Part shown: positions 12,101 to 24,100 of the stretch, piece by piece
Position numbering within the stretch: the stretch's first letter is position 1
How the letters are laid out: each line of letters opens with the position of its first letter
Assembly: GCA_022316685.1 (NCBI GenBank)
Contig: JAKJHU010000140.1
Location: 620,001 to 684,000 of the forward strand
Source of the DNA: Progne subis subis
Lineage: Eukaryota; Chordata; Aves; Passeriformes; Hirundinidae
Direction: 5' to 3'
Length of the DNA stretch: 64,000 bases
The notes under the pieces: generated by a model
What the model saw: the letters and a program-made list of their open reading frames with translations, nothing else
The model's database searches: none
What the model was told of the DNA's origin: nothing
Program-made: the position numbers and the translations under genes

Positions 12101-15100
12101 AGATTTCTGTGTCACTGAGAAGGAAAAAGTAAGAGGGTATCTCGAAATGGAAGGTGCTGCAAAATTATTACATCAATTTGTGACATAAAGGAGACAAATT
12201 CTGAGAGCCCAGTGGGTTTGTTTCACATCATAACAGTGAATTTATAAACAGGAAATATATTTGATACTTTTTTTTCCTTAGTACAGCTCATTTTTGTGTC
12301 ACACATTAAATCAAGGTGGCAGAGGGCTGAGCTTTTCTTATAAAACTGTCATGTCTGAGTGGGAGAGACAGTGTCTTACCCTAAAAGATCACAGTCTGAA
12401 CGCATCAGACACATGAAAGGTTGAAATGAAGAGAGGTACAGAGACAGAAAGTAACTTCCCCAAGGTCACATAAAAAGCAGCAGAGTCCAGACTGTACCAT
12501 AATTCTTTCACCACTAACCCTGCCCAGATTTTGTACAATTTGCTGACAGAACCTTTCCACATGGGGATCCTCGTTGTGAGCTGGGCTCTGGAGAGCTGCA
12601 CTTTCTAAGCATACTTTACTTTGGTAACAGTAATGCTGTCATTATGCCTAATGAAAGTAAATAATTTCTGCAGCCCATCAGCACAGTCATGAGATCAGTC
12701 TGTAGTTTCTGAAAGTGAATTTAAACAGCACTGACACTATCAAGGACAATTTTAAGTGACTATATTTTGTGCTTCACTTTGCAAGGCCAAGATGAAAGTG
12801 ATTTCCTGGATTATCTGTAATATGATTAGGTCGTTTCTTTCCCACCCATGTTTTTGTTCATTTCAGTCAGTGCAACAGTCATTGCCAGTATCTAGTTCTG
12901 AAAAATCTATAACAAAGTTCCCATAAGTTTTATTCTAGTAATTTAAATGCTTTCAGATCTGAAGCAAGTTGGGCAGTTTTCAAAATCAGAAATAATTTTT
13001 TGGCTTTCTGTTTTGTTTTATTGTTTTGTTAGGGTTTTTGTTTATTTTTTTAACCAAGATTAATATCTGCATGGGAGAAATACAAAGAAAATTTGGTGGG
13101 GAATTTTCCAGCCAGCCATGGGTATATAAAGGAAGTTTGGACTGTGCTGTAGATATGCATTTTGTGCACCTGCTTGTGTTCCACTGCTGAAGTCTGCAAT
13201 CAGCCCTTTCATGGATTCCTGAAAGTTATAAACAACACTTTATCAGAGCATAACTTGAATATCCTCATGTTAACACATTCCTATTTTCTTCTCTCCCTCT
13301 TTTGTTTAGATCGAATATAAGCTTTGCAATGGGTCTGACAAAGAGTGTGTGTCTCCCACAGCCAAATTCATGAAGAAGGAAACTCTGAAGGTATGTGCAA
13401 AGGAGTCAGGTCATCATCAGCTGACTTTCTTTTAAAAAACAAGTGGTACCTGCCAAACAAACCATTGGAAACAAGTCAGTGTCATTTCTCAGGACCCAGA
13501 GAAACCTCTGAATATTCTAGGAGTCATTATAGGCGAAGGACATTTACTGACTTAATCCACAGGATTAGATGATATACTGCAAGCAGAACGGATTGGTGTA
13601 GTTATTTCTCTGTGTTTGTATGTTCCAGAGCCATTAGGCATCTCAAGAGGATTGTAATCCTTCACTGCTCTTAGGACAGCCCAGGCAATCTGAGTGAATT
13701 GTAGCTTGAACACTTGTTTGTCTACCAAACCAAAAGTATAAATGAATGAAATTAGATTTAGTTTCTTGAATTTCAGGGGTGAGGAAGACTGGGTATCCAG
13801 CTTCTTTCCATTTGCCCCAAAGAAAAGACAAATTAGGTTGTGTTTAATGAAACTTCAGGAGCAGAGAAAATGCCTGTTCTCTCGTTATGTTTTTATTCTT
13901 CTTTGTGCTCGTTTCTGGGGAACCTCTGCTGGGTCGAGTTCTTGCTGTACTATACATAACTGTCCTTAATGCATTATGTTCTTTCCTCCCCAAAGGAGGC
14001 CATGATTACAGCTACTATATTTTCTCTGTTCTCAACCAGGTACAGAAAAAAAATTACAGACAGGAGAAGAAAAGAGCTACCAAACAACTCTTCAGTGCTC
14101 TGAAGGATCCCAGTGTGGTGATCACAGAAGACTGGCTGAAGGTATTTTACACAGGCCATTTCTTCTGAGGCTGTGGGGAAAAATAAGTGAGATGTGAAGT
14201 AGTTGATGTGTCTGACATGTATGCACTATCACTTTTTTAAGTGAAAGAAGACCAAATAGTTTTGAATTGAAGTTACTTTACAGTAACTTCAACTCAAGCT
14301 TTATTTAAATAACTGCTATGAATGTGTAACTGTGGGTATTTACTTTCCACCTTAACTCAATTGGTCTATTCCATGTCCTTAAACTGCACCCAGGACTCAA
14401 AAAGGGCATAGTACAAAGGGAAGTGATGATGTTTCCCTCTTTGTTCCTCTCTGAAAGACTCTGTTGGCCTCTTCCTATAAATGTGGTTTTGTACTGAAGA
14501 GGGAATAGACTGAGTAACAGCCTGAAAATGGACAGATACAGCTTGTTCTATTGACAATTGGATTTTCTGTTGTCACAGCACAGAATGAAACATATTGTAC
14601 CTGATGACAAACACAATTTCTCCTTGTGCACAGACTCGGGTAGTGACAGCTTCTCATGGAAGTCCTGAAACTTGTGTGTGGCAAAGTAAATCTGGATTGA
14701 CATTGAGAGATGAGCACTGGTTTTCTCCTCCTTTGGGACCATTTAGTGTTCTCAAATAATAGTGAATTGGTTGAACCTTCTAAATTAGCAAAACCTGATT
14801 TCCAAACATTGCCTAGCACAAAGCTCTTAAGAAAACAAAGTAACTTAAGGATCTCATTAAACAATACAGTTGCATTTGATAAGTGGTAAAAACCTCTAAC
14901 ATTGTTCTGCAATTATTATCAAAGGTCAGAAAAGTAACATACTTGTGGTTTTTTTGAGAAGTTAGATTGGCAGCAAAGTCTTCCTGTAGGGTCTACTGTT
15001 AATGAAAAATAAATATTGAGACTTTTTAAATCATGGAATACCTGTTGCATATTTGCTGTGGCTGGAGATTTCTGGTGAGCTGCAAATAAACAGAACACAG

Positions 15101-18100
15101 AAAACACTTAAGGTTTGGCCTATGCGCACTGAAGGCAGAAAGACCTTAGGCAAAATCTAACCTTACTGAGAAACTTCTCCATTCAAAAGCTGTTATCTTT
15201 AATATACTCTTATCAGATTTAATGACTTCTATACAAAAGAGAGCTGCATTGAGCTTGACAGGGAAGTAAACCAGCTGGAGACAGTATTATTAAAAATGGG
15301 GCATTTGACAAAACCCATTAATAACAGTGTTCTGCAGAACACTATTAAAATGACTTATAAGTCGAGTTAGACTAGCTCTAACATTTTTATATTCCATGTT
15401 CTAATTGGCATGCCCTCCATGTTATTAACAGATCACTCTGACATGGGCCAGCAATGCTGATTACCTAAAATATTAATATTAATATTAATAAAACTGCTAA
15501 CACTGAGCTAGTAATAAAAATAGGATGAATATTAAACCAGTAATAAAAATATGAAGACAAGATTCTGATAGCCAGATTTCCAGATTCTGGGATTTTGCTG
15601 TGAGGTCCCTAGGACTGTTCAGGGGACACCATGTATTTTCCTTAGGAAGTGTATCATGGTGCAGCCTTGGAATAAACATATTGGAAATATTGTACAAATA
15701 CTGAATAAGTTCTGGCTTTCTTCTAAGGAGCAATGTAGATGCCACCTTTTTTGTTCCTCCAGATTCGTGGGACTCTAAAGGGCTGGACCAGGCTATGGTG
15801 TGTCCTGAAACCAGGAGTGCTGCTCATTTATAAGACGCCAAAGATCGGACAGTGGGTTGGGACAATCCTGCTCCATTCTTGTGAGCTCATTGAGAGACCC
15901 TCCAAAAAGGATGGCTTCTGCTTTAAACTCTTCCATCCTTTGGATCAATCCATCTGGGCTGTAAAGGTAACAATCCTGATGAGTCGAACAACCTCTTCTT
16001 GGTCACCAAAGTTTCTGAGCACTGGTATTGCCAAGCACTGATATTATTTAGTTATTCAGTTGCTGCTAGCAATGGTGAATTAACTGCATAAAAAGATTAA
16101 AGATACCAAAGCTTGATCCTTGAATGCCACCAAAGAGACATAGTCCTTGTGATTAGTTCCACAGATGTATCATTCTCAGTGTACAGGTGCTTGCACAGAC
16201 TGAGGAAAAAGGAAATGTGTTAGTGCAGGAAAAGAAGTTTAATACCTAGAAGCTATATCAAGCCATGACCTACATCTTTAAAAGGAGTTGGGCATAGTCA
16301 CAGTTAACTAAAGTCCCCAAAAGAAGGATGCAGAAAGCACCAAGCGCTTCACACAGTTCTGGGAGATGGTTGGCAAAGTGACAAAAAAGCAGGTTTATAA
16401 TTTGACTTCTTTTTTTCTAATGCCCCTGAGGTTTTGATGTTTGCTGTGGACCCCAGTGTTCAGCTTAAGCCTTGACTGTTGCACACAACTGTGACTTCAG
16501 ATAGCCCTTATTGTTTCTTCTTTGAAATGAAAATAGCAGGATTTTCTCCACTTCACTCTGAGTATTCTTCAGGCTGAGACAATCCCTTCCTGTACACACA
16601 GTGGCTCCTGCAGTGACCTCTGGATCTCCCTGTAGCAAGAATTATTAATAATTTTTCACACTTCTTGAAATAATTCCCTGCAGATCATAAAGAGCTGTAT
16701 TCCTTTTTCTTATTTCCTTTAAGAACAGGCAGAAAAAAAAAAAAAAAAAAAAAATTACACGTAATGCTTGTGAGCAAAGAGGAAGGTCCCAGTACCTCCT
16801 GTGAGGCACTGAGAGACACATCTTTTAGATACCCTGAAGACAAAACTTAAATGTTCTTGTATTTGTTTCCCCATCAAAAACAGTGACAGAGTTATTGCAG
16901 ACATAAATTCTCTAGGAGGTATTATGAGTGTAAATAAGGCATTACAAGCTGATGCTTTGCTGCAAGGTAGTCAGCAGATGGAATGGAAATGGAAAGACTC
17001 ACGAGAGAGCAGTGAAAGCACTTGTCATGGCATCAGAAGTTCTAACAAAAGGGAGAAGCCCTGTGGGAGCAGATCAAGCAGACATACGTCTGCTCATCCA
17101 TGCAGTAAAATGAACAGTTTTAAACACAGCTATACAATCACTATAAAAAGCCTTTCTGTTTTTAATAAGGTAGGAGGAGAGAATTAAAATTAACCTCAGC
17201 AACCAGGGGTGAGAGCTGCTGATTTCTGCCAGCAGCTCAGCCCTGATTTGTGCCTAAATGCATTGCTTTTCCTTAAAGTTCCAAAGGCTTCATTTCTACC
17301 TTCCTTCTTACTTGGTTTTGTGAGTTTTGCTGCTTTTGAAATTCATAACATGCACCCAAGAAGGTTGTTGATGATTTACTGTCTGTCAACAAAAACATTA
17401 CTTGTGAGTTGACAGGTCAACTGAATTCTTCTGAGAAGCACAGTCAGAGGAGGTAGTGAAAAATAGAATCAAAAGTGCAGTCAGATACTGAAAGTCAGAG
17501 TTGCTGACAGATCTGAAGTGTTGCACTAAGATGCCCTTCCTTTGATATGAAGCATCCCAAAGAAAGAGGAGGTTTTATCAATATGTGTATGCATGTAAAT
17601 ATGTATATCTAATTTTATGTCCCTTGAGAAAACATAAGATAGAAATAAGAATTACTATATTTAATGTGAAGGGAGTATATATCTGAAAATGTTTGTGTAC
17701 TAGAGGAAGTTCAGAGAGGTTTAAATTTTAAAGTCGAAGTAATATTCTGTGTCTCTTGAGACATGTTTAGAAAGCAACATTTGAGCTGCATAGCAGGATA
17801 CTCCCTGAAACCTGAGTTCAGCCTGGATTGTCGTGTGCCATAGATGCTTTCAGCCACAAGGTAAACACCAAAATACACATCAGGAAGAAATCCACCAGTG
17901 AGCTGCTTGATGTCAAAGAGGCTGTCTGCACTTTGTCAACAGTTCAAGGCTGAAACTGCTAAAAATACTGGTTTATTTTATGTCATTTCACAGCCTCTTT
18001 TTAAAGCAACTGGAACAGAATTGACTGATCTACTTTGGCTGTGTATAACTGTGCAAAGGAAGTCTGTTTCTCATGAAATATAGATTCACCCAAGCTTAAG

Positions 18101-21100
18101 CAAAAAGCCCAAGTTACTATCCATCACAATAGAAATAAGATCTGGATGAACACCTTTCATTCTTGGCCAAAATGGCTTGTGAAATTTTCAGGGATTATCC
18201 AGATTGGAGTTGATGGTCCAGCTTTCACTCTCATCAGTGGATTTGCAGTTTACTCAGGGTAATTACTGAGTATCTTTGTACGTATTGGCCTGGCTGCCCA
18301 GCAGATGTTTGGAGCTAACTCTGGGGTTCAGCCCTGGAACAAATGTCTGTTTCAGGCACTGCCATAGGCCTTTATGGTAGTACTAGCCAAATAAATTCAA
18401 TGTACAGGCATTTAACTTCCGCTAGAGCAGGGTGAGATTTTGGGGCACCTTTCAAGATACGATATAAAAGCTGTGTCCTATAGCTGAAAGCTAAGTACAG
18501 GCACCAGGGTACTGTGTTTCCTATAAAGCTCTCTGGAGTCCAGAGCTATCTTAGAAGCATATTGCTGAAGGAAAGAGTTCTTTATTCTATACTGCATTCC
18601 TGGCTTTTTGAGAGTTTCAGCCTGAAACTTCTTTGCAGTGTACATGGATTAGACCTTTTGTTCCATTCAGGCCTTTGTAAACCCAAGGCCAAAACCGTCA
18701 AGGTCCCAAAATCAGGCAGCAGTGCAAGCATCAGTAAGAAAAATTTCCCCCACATGCTCCGAATGCTGTTGCAGAGGCACTTTGTCCAATGTGTGAAGGC
18801 AGTGTGATCCCACACCGCTCCTGGGAAGGGACATTTTTCTGAGGTGGCTGCAGGAGACTGGGGAATGCCAACCTAGTAAATTGTGTGAGGGTGTGGGTGT
18901 CTATTCTCTTGCTCCACAGAGGGAGTGTGGAGCTATCAGCTGGCAGGGTTTGCCTGCCTGTCCCAAAAGATGTCCTGGAATAGGTATTTCCCTTCAAGTT
19001 TGCTCAGAAGCTGGCTGAACAGTGTGGTGTGGGAAGGCTTTCATTATCTGCAGCCTGTTCTGACATTTATTTAGTACAACAAGTAAGTTGGGGTCAGACC
19101 CACTGCATCTGGGAAAATGTATAATTTGAATTTTGTTGATTTGTAAGAATTTGAGTCATTCCTTTAAAAAAAAGTTCTAGTAATGGTCTTGCACTGCTGC
19201 TTTTCTAGTTGTTACTCCACTCCAGAACACTACAGTTTCATCTTCATCCTTGTGGTTATCCACAGTACTGTTAAGGACATTTTTTTCCTCCTTTTTTAAG
19301 CTTTCTTTCATGACTCTCTGAGATGTCTTGTCATGCTATCCAAGACTGTCAGTACTCTCCATTTTTCCAAGCCCAATCACCCCGTTTTGTAATGCCTTTT
19401 GAGTCTCAAATCAGATGTAAAGACAGAAATGATCTGACAGTAATCCTTTCTTAGTTGTACTGCACAGGGGCTGCAGCATAGTTCTGGGTGCTGGTGCAGC
19501 TAGGGTAACACTTCTAGTGAGAGATGGTCATTGGCATGGTGCTCAAAGGCTGGGAGACAGAAAGCATCGTTATCTCTGCTGTGCAGATACAGAGCACCAC
19601 TGAATCTGTGAAAATGTTGGTTTTATTTTCATAGCCTTCTCTCTTTTCTTTTTCTGTTGGAAATGGCCCCTTCCATGCATGAACATGCCTTGCTGTTGAA
19701 TATGTTTCCTTGACAGAGTGACCTGCTGCTTCTTGGGTTAATCCACATGCTTAAATACCTGATAGAATCTTGTGTTAAACCTTCCTTCCTGTCTTCCCCT
19801 GCTCCTGCCGCACCCCCCCCCCCCCCTTTTTTTTTTTTTTTTTTTTTCAATATACTGTTTCTCTGTATCTGTATTGTTTGGTTGTGGGGTTTTTCCTCAA
19901 ACAGCAAATACCCACCTTTGCACTAAAAACACAAGTAATGGTGTTACCAATAATTCTCCAACACCCTGCTCAGTGCAAGCAACTGAAAGGAAAAATGCCA
20001 TGGGGAATGATGCCTGATTGCATTAATGTCACTAGTAATGTCTTAAGCTGCTCTGGTTTAAAAATCAAATCTCAACTTTGCCAGTCCTGACTATTAAGCC
20101 TTTAAACAGTCTTAATTTTGTGAACCTCTTGTGGGAGAGGAAAACAAAAGTGGGTAAAGGATCCAAGTTTCTCATGGCAGCAGAGGAGCCCTGCAGATGT
20201 GAAGGCAAAAAGCTTGACTGGAGACTGTTGTCTTCTCAACAGCTCATCTTTGTACACTCAGATACAATTTGATGATTTCCCTACTCTTTAATTCTATCCA
20301 AATTTTGTTTTTTTCTGAATATAACTAAAAAAGAAAAATCCAGATAAAACTTCTATTTAACTATGAAACACTTGTGTGCAGGAGCAGTTTCAATAGCAGT
20401 TACAGTTCCATGCTTATCAAGTGGGAGGGAGAAATCCTTCCTTCAAGGAATCTGGTTGGATACTATAATGGCCCATGTAAGGGAGGAGAGCAGTAGTCAA
20501 ACTGCAGAAATCTGCCTACAGATTTTCAGTATTGTGGGGTATTCTCTAGAAAGTCAAGGAAATGTGTATTGGAGCATCCTGGAGAAAACCTTTTGCTCCC
20601 CCCTCCAGGTGACATAGTGTTCACACGAGTATTGGTGATGTTTTCTGCCCTGCTTTTATTTCTGACATAATGTCTGCATATTTGAAAAAGGATCTGCTTT
20701 TCTATTATTTGTTACAAAGTGAGGTAAAGAAGGAGCTGGAGGAGGCTGAATCACTTTGAAAATGCAATGGAGGAGGAGGGATTTCTATTTATTTCTGTTA
20801 GGTTATGGCACAAAGTCCATACCATGAAGAATATGAAGCTGTTTAAGGAACTGCTTTTTCTTAGCATCTTCTGGAGTTCAGAAAAGAAGGAAACAGGGAG
20901 GAGATCAAAGAGGGAGCCTGTGATTCTGCTCAAAGAAGTGTCTCATCCAGGATGGACTTCACTTCCCTGGGCATCATTTCTGGAGGATCATGCTGAAAGC
21001 ATGGTGGCAGGATGTTTACAAGACACTTTTTTTTTTTTTTTTTTTTTTTGGCCACAGCTTCTAAACTAAAAGCAGCATAAAATGAGCAAAGCCTGAAGTG

Positions 21101-24100
21101 GCTGTCACCCCAGGCACCACAGCATAAGGGTTCTCTGGATTTGAAGGTGAAGGGCTGCAACGCTATTTGCCCATGCTGAGGAACCTTTGGTCCTCAATTT
21201 GTGGTTTTCCCTTCTTCACCTTTCCACAGACTCAGGATGGAGTTTCCCCTTTGTTTACTTCCAGGAGAGCTGCTGCTGCCTCTCTGCTGGAGGCACTCAC
21301 AGCTTGAGGTGCGGCTCTGCTGCTTTTGTGGTGGCCTGTGAAGGGTGTTTCATGCAAGTATGTCTGGCTGCAAGCAGACTCCACATGCACCTCATGGAGC
21401 AGTTCCTTCTTGGTGTTGCACAAAGGTTTGACTGATTTTTGTCCCAAGTGACAGCAATAAGGTCTTTCCACTCCTGCATATCAGAATACATAGCAGGTTT
21501 TGGGCTGAGCATAGGTTGGATCAAGCCTCATTTTCATAAGGGCATATTACTGCCTTGGAGCTGCAGCAGCAATATCGTGATTAGTAATGAGTGTCTCCAA
21601 ATTACTCCATCTGCTCCTGCCTTCCTTTCCTTTCCCCTTTCACAAAAATGCAACTCTGCCTAGGAAAGGTGGATTGAACTGTCCATTGCAGCTTCCAGGC
21701 CTTACATCCTTCTGTCTGTGTGCATTTCCAGGGTCCAAAGGGAGAAAATGTCGGTTCGATCACTCAGCCTCTTCCCAGCAGCTACTTGATTTTCAGAGCA
21801 GCCTCCGAGTCAGATGGTAAGTTTGGGGGTTTGTTTGCCTTCTCCAGATAGCATACTTCCTGCTAGTTAAGAAAATAGATTGATGGAGGAAAAAAAAAAA
21901 AAAAAAAAAAAAGTGTGTAAAGGAAAAAATGGTGGCTTGCCCAGCTTGAAATACTGCTCTTAGCAATGGTCAGAATAGGTCAAGCAGACTTCTGGCACAT
22001 TTCGTTGCCCTCACTGAGCAGCCACCTCTCTGGCCATGTGTATGGAAGAGGGACGTAGGCTTCGAATTGGGGAAAACCACTAAGTCAGTATAAACTAAAG
22101 GATGGAATGAGTCAGTTCCAAAGCTGATATGAAAAGGGCTCTGTTTCCTCAGTTGAGAGGAGATTTCATTGTCTTATCTGCCTGTATTTCATATTAGGGA
22201 GGGATCTATTGGAGGAAAATGACGTGGTACATGGTAATATTAAAGAGCTGTCAATAGATGTCTTTCAGCCACCTGAATTTTGCTGTAAGCTATTTGTGCT
22301 GTGGTTTATGGTACAGTAGGCCCAGATGCTGATAACTCCACATGTAAAACACCATTCTGGGAATTCACAGAATTTTGGAAGGTAAATTTAGGTCAATATA
22401 TAACAGACATGCCAGCTTGCAATGTGAAAATCTCTGTAAATTACTTCAGCAGACCTAAAATATCAGTGATTTATAAGTAGATAAGAAGATTAAAAGCGTG
22501 TTTTCATTCCATTTGACCTTCAGACTATTCTATTTTTTTTTTTTTTTTAATTGCAAATTAACCCAGGCTGTTCATTTTATGGATATTTTTCACCTACACC
22601 ACCAAGGGGGCTCATTTTTCCCACATGCTCCTTTGGGTGTCATCTAGAGTAACTTTAGGGACATAAGGACTTCTTATGGAGCGAAATGGGCTTTGAAGGT
22701 AGTGTCTTTCTGGTCCAGTGATTAGGTTTTACATTTTCCTAAGGGATGGAAATGAGACAATGTAAATGCACCTTTGACATGACACTTGGAATAGGAGGAA
22801 ACCTTCCTTCATTACAGACTTCTGTGCTATTTTCCTCCTGCAGTGGAAAGAGGACACCTCATGGTGAGACACACCATCTTAACACTGAAAACTGCTCGCA
22901 GATGTCTGTGTAGTGAAATTACATTAAAATAATCAGAACTTTTATAGACCCATAGAAACAGATCTATTTCCTAAAATATTGTGCTTTTGTAGCTTATTTG
23001 TGTAAAGGAATACAGTATTCTAACCTGGCTCCAAATATCACCTGCCTAGAAAGAGATATATGCAATAATCTCTTGTGGGGAAAAATAGTGCTATAGGGTA
23101 GAGCTGCTAACTTAGAGGCATTTTCAAACCTTGGTTATACACATAGCCCACAGAACAGATATACAGAACAGTCCCACTGGGTTCTTAGGCAACCAAATAG
23201 CTTCAACAACTGTCTGTCAATCCAGATTTTATAAAATACTATCTTCTTAGAGACCCATTGTGCTTGTCTTTCCACTAACTTAATTATTAATGATTAAACC
23301 ATGGAGGCAGCCTGGCAAAGAGACTTGTGGCTGAGCTTCTACTCTCTCTTTTTATGATGTCTGCCATAGGCCAGTTACATAGAGTAGGAGAGCTTTAGAT
23401 TTTTTCTAACTAACCTTACCCATAAAGGCTCCTAAGGTAGCAATAGCTCCCAAGAGATCATCTGAGGCAAAACTTTTCTAGCTGTGATCTCTCTGTCTGG
23501 GTTGTACAACATGTGGTAGAAAAGCACAAAGGGGACCATACTTGGCACGTGAGAATTTTCAGTGTTGAAATGCCTGCAGGAAGTTTTCTGCCCAATGAAT
23601 TACTATGTATTTCCAGTGCCAAAGGGCTTAAAATAGTGAGTTACTGGAACACATTTTGAAAGCCAAGATGTTGGCCAAGATTCTTGGGAAGCATGCAGTG
23701 GTCAGGCAGATCAAAACAGAGTTGCCTTTGGTTTATTGTGATTTTCTTTTACTTTGCTGCTTCTCTCTAGTAGGGTCCTAATGTTAGATGGAAAGCTAAT
23801 GTGATCAAGAGAAGGGGGAGGAACTGAGGTGCCTCTCAATCAAGCATCCTAAATGTGTTTGTATAAAGTAACTAGGGCCAAATACAAGCTCTTGAATGTC
23901 ACCAGCAGTGCCCTAGAGACACCTGCACAAGTTTGGAGCACCCACCTTATGCCCGGTAGATTCTGAGTCTGAAAGCTGAAGCTTTGGGATCTGTCCATTT
24001 AGTAGCGGACTTCACCAAAAAAAAAAAAAATTGATACTGAATTGCACCAGAAATATTACCATGAAAAATTGTGTAATTTTCAGCTGAATGAGAGTATTTG

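Larger units (their letters stand above)
2485..13309 (+). other. OSBPL5: Intron 1 (10.8 kb)
   Basis: The largest intron in the window. It holds the LTR-like element at 4942-5686, a TA/TG microsatellite at 6050-6114 and a 53-bp-period tandem duplication near 11734. The rest is AT-rich non-coding sequence. The many short open frames show no recognisable protein family. Confidence 0.85.
14142..15762 (+). other. OSBPL5: Intron 3
   Basis: 1,621 bp. It contains a 38-nt hairpin-forming inverted repeat (14261-14298), an 18-bp perfect palindrome (15326-15343) and an AAT-type repeat near 15470-15490. There are no coding features. Confidence 0.8.

Noticed and set aside
14475..14912. 145-codon minus-strand open frame in intron 3
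   Set aside because: No family resemblance and no splice or promoter context; length is within chance expectation for this much sequence.
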